Shown one piece after another: positions 56,822 through 64,000 of a DNA stretch of 64,000 nucleotides. The stretch comes from Whalleya microplaca (Eukaryota > Ascomycota > Sordariomycetes > Xylariales > Xylariaceae). The first letter of the stretch is position 1. The number at the start of each line of letters is the position of its first letter. The position numbers and the translations under genes were made by a program. The notes under the pieces were generated by a model. The model worked only from the letters and a program-made list of their open reading frames with translations. It had not been told where the DNA came from and searched no databases. The stretch covers positions 243,949-307,948 of the forward strand of contig MU385769.1 of the NCBI GenBank assembly GCA_022497155.1. Reading direction: 5' to 3'.

Positions 56822-57631
56822 CTACCTCCCACAGTTACGAGTCGCACACACAGTGTTCTCGTGAATATATCGAATCAAACCCCCCTCGACCCTGATGAAG
56901 TTGGTGCTGGGTGTGCCGTCGGGCTTCGTAGTCTCAATGAACGGAAAGTCGTTGAAGATGTCAAGCCCGCCCACCTCCTCATCAATGACGTAGCGGCGGT
57001 TCGTGATAGTAAAATCTACCGGGAACACGGGCATGTAGCAGGTGTTGGCCGTCGGGCTTGCGCCCCCGGTGTACGAGCCACCCTCGAGCCGGGCGCACGG
57101 CGTGCCATACGGAACCTTAACGTTGCCGTCGGACCAACTGTCGAGGTAGGCGTCGCCGGCGGCCTGGATGACTTCGCGGGTGTCCCGCTGATCCTCTGGG
57201 ATGGGATCCCACTTCTCCTGCTGGTTCCAGTAGAGGTGCCCCGTAGCATTGAAGGCCCAATCGCCGCTGTCCGCGACTACCGATTGAATAGTCGTGATCT
57301 TGTCGTCTGTGAAGATCATTCGCGTGTGGATGACATATGGATGTTCATTGGTAGCTGCCGATATCTCCGTGAATGTGGCGCATTGGGTAGTGTCATGGAG
57401 ACTGCGGTTGAAGTCGATAGTGACAGGCTGGCTCAGAACACCGGTCGTGATATCCACTGGTGCATCATTTTCAATATAGCTGACATCACTAGACAGTATA
57501 GAGATTGCCGGCTCTCCGGCGGCTTGTGCTTGAAGGTATGCCGCCGTAGCCTCCTGCAGCAATTCCCGGCTGCATGCTGCTGTGGCTTTGGAGGCCAGGC
57601 CAACGAATGCTAATAGAACTGAATAAATCAT
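56822..57631 (-). CDS. secreted DUF8021 protein
   Basis: A single exon of 269 residues. It begins with a signal peptide, MIYSVLLAFVGLASKATA, with likely cleavage before ACSRELL. The mature protein shows the pattern of the fungal DUF8021 domain: CSRELLQEATAAYLQAQ at the start, then W-rich DSGDWAF and a C-terminal CARLEGGSYTGGASPTANTC (recalled from family members). Paired cysteines (near CARLEG/NTC and CATRNC at the end) suggest disulfides. The domain is common in secreted fungal proteins; its function is not established, and some fungal members sit beside secondary-metabolite genes. The gene is intact, with a GC-rich coding sequence in an AT-rich neighbourhood. Confidence 0.8.
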   Translation of the reverse strand: MIYSVLLAFVGLASKATAACSRELLQEATAAYLQAQAAGEPAISILSSDVSYIENDAPVDITTGVLSQPVTIDFNRSLHDTTQCATFTEISAATNEHPYVIHTRMIFTDDKITTIQSVVADSGDWAFNATGHLYWNQQEKWDPIPEDQRDTREVIQAAGDAYLDSWSDGNVKVPYGTPCARLEGGSYTGGASPTANTCYMPVFPVDFTITNRRYVIDEEVGGLDIFNDFPFIETTKPDGTPSTNFIRVEGGLIRYIHENTVCATRNCGR

Positions 57632-59536
57632 AACGCGTTTCTTGTTTAGATTGGTTCAAAAGGACAAGCGTTTTTCTCTCTCCCTAGTCTAGTTATTATA
57701 TCTTCAAGGCCCTCACTTTATTCTTCATGAAGCAAAGCCGGAAAATGAGGGGCTTTTGAACTTTGCCCCCGGCCGATACTCCCCGTTTAAAGTGTTGTGG
57801 TATTTGCAAAAGACACGGGTGTACTGCTTTTAGTGTTGTATATGGGCTAGAACATGTGTGTCTGAGATTTAGCCGTGATATCTGGAGATTGCCGGGCTTT
57901 GAACCGGGTGATCGTCATTGGCAGGATACTATACTCAAGCACCATCGGAACTGTGCACGATCGCTAGTCTATTTACCGGCAGGTTTTTTCTTGTTCGCTA
58001 TGCAATGACAATCTCGTGATGTTCTCTCTAGAGACTATCATATAGCCTTACCATAAATCATCACCATCCGCACCATATCGAGAGTGGAAGTTAAAGTCTA
58101 CGGCAATGCTAGCATTGCTGGAATCAAAAACAGGAAAACGCATCATTTATACTTGGCAAATGAGCAAACCGAAAAATCTCAGTAACAAGTAAAGCTAAAT
58201 TCAATCATAACGCCGACGCTAGCTGTCAATTCTAGCAGCTACTAGTATTTTATTAGTTGGATGATTCAATGGATTCTTTGCTTAAATATTAATGGTAAAT
58301 TATGGGATCCTATAAATACTATATAAATCATTCACTAGCATCATCTGCGTATCCGAAGAAACGCATGGTACGGTAGGATGCCTGAATAGAAATGGATCGC
58401 GAGTAGGTAATATGAGAGAGTGATCGGACTCAGTTAGGGAACGTTCTATACTCCTAAACCTTTACGAGAACTCGCTAAACCTAGATTCCTCTCGATATCA
58501 CGTACGACAGTACTTACAAAAGGGATCAGTCCAACGACCGACGCTATTGGCGTCATAACGGTGCAGCCATACGATTTCGGTGATGTATACTGTTGTAGAA
58601 TAGAATTGAGATTTATTAAATCTTGAAGTCATATTACTTCATGAACTGAAAGCTTGAGATCAAGTTTATATATCGTTTGGCATGCATGCAGCATGCTAGG
58701 TAGGGAGTGGCGAGTGAACTGTCACGTTTGTAGATGACTAAGGCCTTGAGTATTCACCATGTTATAATAGACGCAGGTTATGAGTTTTATAGTAGTTGTT
58801 ATTAGGAACATATCATCATTGGAGTCTCTTGGGGTGATAGCCCCCTATTATATAGTCACCTGGATAACAAGTCACCCTATATCCGACACACCATAAGCCA
58901 ATACGATTGAAAGCTTCATCATAATGAGCTGGGTTACAATTAAAGAATATTATATATTAAAGTTATATTATTAATACACGCTCCTTGTTTTAAACTCTAA
59001 GTCTAAATGTATCTAGAATGTAGAATATCAGAGGTTAGGCGACCCACATGCTACACCATAGTAGTATACATCCCCCAAGAGTTCTAGATACACCTAGACT
59101 TAGACTTTACAACAATCCACGGGTATTCATCCTATATCTTTGATGACAGGCGGCGGCCATTTATAAGTTACTCGTTACTGTGATTAGCCTCGTCCCTATA
59201 GATGAATCTCAACATGAGCCCCTTATAGTTCAAAATCATCTAGTATAGTTTGAAATTACAAAAGAGGCGTGGCGGATCTGGTTGTAATTACCACACTCCT
59301 AGACCTGCTGCTTGGATATAACTTTGTAATATTTCAGCAAACATAGGTTTGAGGCGTCGCTAGGCGTAGTCGTCTGAAACTCTTCTAAGTTGTGTAATAC
59401 ACATTCCAATTTGATTATTCAAATTCTACGTGGCGCTAAAACCTATTGATAGAATTCCAAAGCCAGTTTCTTTGTGCTAAATTACTACTTGTTGATTTAA
59501 TTAGTGGCTGCCCTCATGATGACCTTAAGCAGCATG
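57632..59536. other. intergenic, 1.9 kb, AT-rich, with an inverted repeat
   Basis: No gene is supported between the DUF8021 gene and the DUF3632 remnant. An inverted repeat lies at 58,992-59,108 and is listed separately. A 81-codon frame at 57,763-58,008 has no ATG start. Confidence 0.45.
58992..59108. repeat. imperfect inverted repeat, about 27-bp arms
   Basis: Left arm about 58,992-59,018 (CTAAGTCTAAATGTATCTAG within it), right arm about 59,082-59,108 (CTAGATACACCTAGACTTAG within it). The loop is about 63 bp and less AT-rich than the flanks. It could be a small MITE-like element or a terminator-like structure. Confidence 0.5.
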
Positions 59537-60445
59537 CTATGTATCTTCTTGTTGCATGACATGGTATGCATCCTGTGCCCACTGTCTGGTCAGATCATTC
59601 AATTTCTCGTCTGCAGCACACTGCTGGAAGCGCATGGCCCAGCAATCCCAGCGATCTCCATTCCAATTGTCAGGGCCATTGTAGAAAATTTCGTCCCCTC
59701 TATCGCGTATCGTCTTATCATTAAAGAGGAGACTTTGGTTCCGGCGGCAGTACTCTTTGAGGCGTTTACCAGCAATGATGATATAAGCTGCAGTTGCTGG
59801 GATATTATGGTTCAGACTTCCCAGACTGCGTGGCACCTCGAGGATTTTTCGCAGCATGATTAAGGCCGTGAAAAAATAACGAAAAGAAGCCCCATCCTTG
59901 CCTTTGTCTGCCAACGCCGATAACCACGCGGCAAGAAAGCCATGCATGTTTCTCCATTCGATACTGTCCAGTTGATGGTGCAATAGAGTTGGTCTCTCTA
60001 TATCCTGTGTGTTAAACATCTCACCCCATTGTCCCATGAAAGACGGTAGGTTGCACCAGTAAGGATCTTCCTCGCCAGCGGGATCAGGTTGCTTCGTGAT
60101 TTCGAAGAGAAGGTCTATGAGGCGTTGTTGCATTGCGTGTCCCGGTGGTATCTCTAGTGCTTTACCAAGGAACACTGAGAAAAGCAGGTTTGTGTAGGCA
60201 TGGAGCACATCCTGCATCCATCTTGCTGGATCTGTGTGATACCACTCAGAGGGCTTCTGAGGGAGAAGCTCTTTCTAGACCTCAATCGAAGGTGGCGCCC
60301 ATCTCGCTGGATCCGTAACATATAGCGCGACATCGGTTGGTGAAGCCGTGGGGTCCTGCAAATATTGGTTGATAACGTCGTTAAGGGGCTTGAGGATGGA
60401 TAACTGGCCCGAGTCGGGGGGAATGTCAAGAAGTTGCAGGGCCAT
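59537..60445 (-). pseudogene. DUF3632 protein interrupted by an in-frame stop
   Basis: The frame begins MALQLLDIPPDSGQ at the ATG at 60,445 and reaches TAG at 60,277-60,275 after APPSIEV. It continues in the same frame with KELLPQKPSEWYHTDPARWM, then 226 open residues to the stop at 59,537. Conserved DUF3632 elements (family knowledge) follow: ALEIPPGHAMQQRLIDLLFEI, WCNLPSFMGQ, the aromatic LNHNIPATAAYIIIAGKRL and the C-terminal NWNGDRWDCWAMRFQQ. The motif TDPARW appears twice, around 60,310 and 60,220, a small internal repeat. DUF3632 is a fungal-specific family without known function. The start may be incomplete, as family members often begin earlier. A single nonsense change explains the loss; assembly error is the alternative. 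Confidence 0.7.
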
Positions 60446-60927
60446 GATGAATAGCAAGTCTACCGAGGGAGAATTTGGAAATGAAGATCACAGCATGTCT
60501 AATGTAGAGAAAATGATAGGAAAGTGGCATTGTGCAAACTAAATAAACATGTGGGATGTAGCATTGTGCAACCTACGCAAACATATGACGTGTGGCAGGT
60601 GCGGCAGGTGTGGCAGGCGAATCCAAAGATACATCATATTTGCACAGGGGAAACAGTCCGTCTTATAACCAACCACCACACAGATGTCATATCACCACAT
60701 CGTCACCTCCACCGCCTCCGCCACCAAGTAATTTTTCTTCCATCAATACCGGCATCGACAAGTTCACTCCAAAGGCTGGCTATTCCAGACCATTACCTAT
60801 TCCGCAAATGGAAGAGGCCTTTGTGTTCGAGTAAGTTGTGCTTTCTAGATTACAAGGTACTAAATCTGATGACCTTATGATTCCGAATGAATAGGGTTGT
60901 TGCATGATCTTGTCTAGACTTATACAT
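60446..60927. other. transition from coding to AT-rich DNA
   Basis: Upstream of the DUF3632 frame. It holds GTGTGGCAGGTGCGGCAGG-type short repeats at 60,591-60,620 and a plus-strand frame of about 118 codons (60,524-60,880) that I do not recognise. Confidence 0.4.
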
Positions 60928-60947
60928 GGGAGTCCCATGGGACTCCC
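60928..60947. repeat. perfect 20-bp palindrome
   Basis: GGGAGTCCCATGGGACTCCC is its own reverse complement. It lies at the edge of the AT-rich block. Similar words, GGGACTCCTATATAAGTCCC and TTCCTATAGGA, follow in the next 100 bp, suggesting the terminal region of an inserted element. Confidence 0.8.
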
Positions 60948-62280
60948 ACCAATTCCTATAGGAAGTGATGGGACTCCTATATAAGTCCCACGCTAGTAGT
61001 AGGACTCTCACGAAATTTCCTTTTTATTATATATTCCTATAGGACTTCTATAAGAAATATATATATATTAATAAAATAAATGGGACTTCGAAATAATTAT
61101 AAAATAATTAACTAAAACTTATATATTAATATAAATTAGCAAATATTTAAATGCTTATATTAATAAATAATAAAAATATTTATATAAAGTTTTATATCTT
61201 AAACGCTAGTATTTTTTAAAAACTAAATGTTATTAAATTATTACTTTAATTAAACTATAGAAAATTATTTTTTTATAGTTTTAAATTATTAATTTTTTTT
61301 TTATATTTTTTGGTTTTTTAAAGCTTATCGAATTAGTATAGCCTAATATTATTTTAGAGCCGTTTTTTTTTATACCGCCCGATTTTTTCGAGCTATTTTT
61401 TTACGGTATATCTATTATTTTAGTAAATTAGATATATAATTTTTTAATTATATTTTTTATAAAGTTAAAAAATAATTAATAACTATTTTTATTAAAGTTA
61501 TATTTTTAATTTATAATATAATTTAATTAGTATAAATATAAATTAAATTAAATATTAAAAATTTATTAAATTATTTTATAATTATTTTATTAATAACTAT
61601 ATTTTTTATTATTTCTGTTATAATAGATTTAGCTGTTTTTTAAAAGCTAAATATAGTAAAAGCTTATTATTTATATTTTATATTAAATTATTAAAAAACT
61701 TCCCGGACAAATTATTAAAAGGCAGCTTTAAAAATTAAAAAGTCGGTACTTTTTTAATAATAATAAATTTTATATAAAATAACAACTATAATTAAATTAG
61801 TAAAATAATTATAAAATAATTTTTTTATATACTTTTTAGCTTTTATTTACGTATTTTTAGTTATTGCGCGTTAGACGTACTAAAAGTAGGAGTCTTTTTT
61901 TTATCTACTTTTAAGGTTTTTTTTTAATTAATAAAATAGGTATTTTACGAGCTATAATTTTACGGCTTTTTTTATTTACAGTAAATTAAACTCTTTTAAG
62001 CTTAAGGTCGGTATTTTTTCCTTTTAAAAATAATAGATTTATATTAATATATCGCTATTTTTTCTCGGTAAAGTTTTTAATAATTATAATAGCAACTTTA
62101 TTATCTATATTTATTTTTTTATTATTCTCGTTATTTTTGTTATTATTATTAGTTTTATAATTAAATACTGTTTTATTATATTTATTCCGGTTATTATTTT
62201 AAAAAATAGGATTAAAATTATTATCCGAGTTTAATATAATCTAGAATTTTTTATTATAATATCGATTGTTATTATTATTT

Positions 62281-62400
62281 TTATTTATAAAATTATCGGC
62301 ATTACTATTTTTATTTATAAAGTTATCGGCATTATTATTTTTATTAATCAAATTATCGGTATTATTATTTTTATTTATAAGGTTATCGGCATTAGTATTT
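62281..62400. repeat. 30-bp tandem repeat, four copies
   Basis: Four 30-bp units at 62,281, 62,311, 62,341 and 62,371 share TTATTTATAARRTTATCGGCATT; a partial fifth follows. The unit is a multiple of three, so all frames stay open across it, but the surrounding DNA is RIP-like. Confidence 0.8.
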
Positions 62401-63014
62401 TTATTTCTAGAATTATTATTATTTATTTCGGTATTATTATCGGCGTTATTTTTAATTATACCCTAATTTTTTACAAATAGTTATTTTTAAATTTAATTAT
62501 CGATTTTTAATATTAAAATTAATACTTTTTAATTATTAAGCTAAAGTTAAAGCTAAGGCTAGACTATATTTTTTTTTAATGTAAAATTTATAACTCGCGA
62601 AAATTTACGCTTTTTTTATAAAGCCTATTAATATCTAATTATTTTATAATTATTTTATTATTTTATTAAAAGGTCTGGATTACTACTATTAATAGTTTCT
62701 TTATTTATTATTACATTTATAGATTTAATAGTATCGGTATTTTATATTATAAAAAATAAGTATATAATTATTTATTAATTATTTAAAGGCATTTATTTTA
62801 GCCTAATTAGTGGTGGAAATCGGACTTTTAGACTGGGAATTATTTAATAATATATATTAAGATTTAGTTCCGGCGTTAAATTTTAAGTTATTTATTTATA
62901 ATAGTTAGCAAATAATTACTAGCTAAATATTTCGTTTTATACTTTAAGCTAACAGTTATTTATAAGTAGTTTTTAAATAATATAGTCGGTTTAATATAAA
63001 TAAATATATAATTA

Positions 63015-63610
63015 AAGGTCGATTATTTTATAATTATTTCGATTAGTAAAGTAAATTTAATTAAAAACGACTATAAGAAATAATAGAAATAATAAAAGTG
63101 AAAAAGTAAAATAGTTATATATAAGCTTTTTACTGGTTGCATTTATTTAAAAGTCGATTATTTCGTAATTATTTTAATTAATTTATTAAATTTAATTAAA
63201 TGCGACCGCGGGAAATAATAAAAGTAATAAAAATAAAAAAAGTGAATTGGTTATAAGCTTTTTACTAGTTATATTTGTTTAAAAGTCGATTATTTTGCGA
63301 TTATTTTAATTAATTAATTAAATTTAGTTAAATATAATTACGGGAAATAATAAAAGTAATAAAAATAAAAAAAGTAAATTAGTTATATATTTATTACCGG
63401 TTATATTTATTTAAAAGTCGATTATTTCGCGATTATATTAATTAATTAATTAAATTTAATTAAATGTGATTGCGGGAAATAATAGGAGTAATAAAGGTAA
63501 AAAAAGTAAATTAATTATATACTTGCTACCGGTTATATTTATTTAAAAGTTAATTATTTTGCGATTATATTAATTAATTAATTAAAGTTAATTAAATGCG
63601 ACCGCGGGAT
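63015..63610. repeat. 132-bp minisatellite, about 4.5 copies
   Basis: The word AAAAGTCGATTATTT recurs with spacing of 132 bp (at about 63,149, 63,281 and 63,413), with a mutated unit at about 63,545 (TCG changed to TTA) and a diverged unit at about 63,014. Each unit also carries a GGGAAATAATA block and a TTACTAGTTATATTT-like block. Between-unit differences are mostly C/T and G/A. Confidence 0.75.
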
Positions 63611-63744
63611 ATAATAAATGTAATAATTATAGCGAAAATTAATTAAATTATATAATATATAATATATAATAAAGGGTATAATAAAAGGGGATATAATAAG
63701 TGGGGTAAAATTAAATAAATAATTTAAAAAAGTGGGGCTTTTTA

Positions 63745-64000
63745 GTAAAAAGGAAAGAGCACTTTAAAAAATTAATTATATATAAAAGGAAAAAGCACTT
63801 TAAAAAATCAATTATATATAAAAGGAAAGAGTACTTTAAAAAATCAATTATATATAAAAGGAAAGAGCACTTTAAAAAATCAATTATATATAAAAAAAAG
63901 AGCATTTTAAAAATCAATTATATATAAAAGGAAAAAGCACTTTAAAAAATCAATTATATATAAAAGGAAAAAGCACTTTAAAAAATTAATTATATATAAA
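63745..64000. repeat. 36-bp minisatellite, running off the window end
   Basis: At least seven units of 36 bp with consensus AAAAGGAAAGAGCACTTTAAAAAATCAATTATATAT. Units begin near 63,784, 63,820, 63,856 and onward. One unit is slightly shortened. The array continues to the last base of the window, so its full size is unknown. Confidence 0.85.

Larger units (their letters stand above)
60928..64000. repeat. AT-rich RIP-like block, downstream end of the window
   Basis: From about 60,950 to the end of the window the DNA is almost entirely A and T, with no supported gene. It contains three tandem-repeat arrays described separately (62,281-62,400; 63,015-63,610; 63,745-64,000). It is probably decayed transposon DNA and mirrors the block at 1-3,780. 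Confidence 0.85.

Noticed and set aside
56861..57613. 250-codon plus-strand frame opposite the DUF8021 gene
   Set aside because: The minus-strand product has a signal peptide and family pattern; the plus frame has neither.
62266..62466. Hydrophobic repetitive frame (LLFLFIKLSA units)
   Set aside because: Produced by the 30-bp AT-rich tandem repeat; not a membrane protein gene.
63711..63917. Frame of repeated FLLYIIDFLKCS units on the minus strand
   Set aside because: Produced by the 36-bp minisatellite; no start context or conserved sequence.
1..64000. CRISPR arrays, ribosomal RNA genes and bacterial-type operons
   Set aside because: The window is eukaryotic; the regular repeats are AT-rich minisatellites without unique spacers, and no rRNA motif was seen.

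Overview
The window looks like nuclear DNA of a filamentous ascomycete (Pezizomycotina). Genes carry short introns of about 50-200 bp with GTRNGT donors, and there are typical fungal families: a Zn2Cys6 regulator, a Dal5-type permease, DUF3632, DUF8021, a rhodopsin-domain membrane protein and an NmrA-like protein. Both ends, about 1-3,780 and 60,950-64,000, are extremely AT-rich, gene-free and full of decayed repeats. That pattern is typical of repeat-induced point mutation (RIP). I cannot name the species from sequence alone.

Layout. 1-3,780: AT-rich repeat block with an LTR-like repeat pair and a GC-richer CAG island. 4.3-5.4 kb: 5'-truncated beta-lactamase-like gene. 6.0-7.8 kb: RMD1/DUF155 gene. 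8.2-9.7 kb: Gfo/Idh/MocA oxidoreductase. 11.1-13.1 kb: five-exon Dal5-type MFS permease. 13.6-15.3 kb: two orphan genes. 16.5-25.2 kb: a compact set resembling an eroded secondary-metabolite locus. It holds a short-chain dehydrogenase, a broken 2-oxoglutarate/Fe(II) oxygenase, a remnant of a polyketide-synthase acyl-carrier domain, a TesB-type thioesterase, a SnoaL-like protein, and an NmrA-like reductase transcribed divergently from the SnoaL-like gene.

26.4-29.9 kb: a large disordered protein with a Cys-rich tail. 33.3-35.0 kb: PAF-acetylhydrolase-like hydrolase. 38.3-39.5 kb: mitochondrial NADH-cytochrome b5 reductase. 40.1-41.7 kb: rhodopsin-domain membrane protein. 44.8-46.9 kb: Zn2Cys6 transcription factor. 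49.5-52.0 kb: DNAJC11-like J-protein. 52.7-55.7 kb: two related BTB-domain genes, one with a stop at codon 3. 56.8-57.6 kb: secreted DUF8021 protein. 59.5-60.4 kb: DUF3632 gene interrupted by a stop. From about 60.9 kb the AT-rich block resumes with three minisatellites.

Housekeeping genes (RMD1, MCR1, the J-protein) look intact. Several accessory genes carry stops, frameshifts or truncations, so the window reads as an accessory region under decay between RIP-affected blocks. Exon boundaries were set by hand from GT/AG sites, reading phase and recalled family motifs; none has been tested against transcripts.
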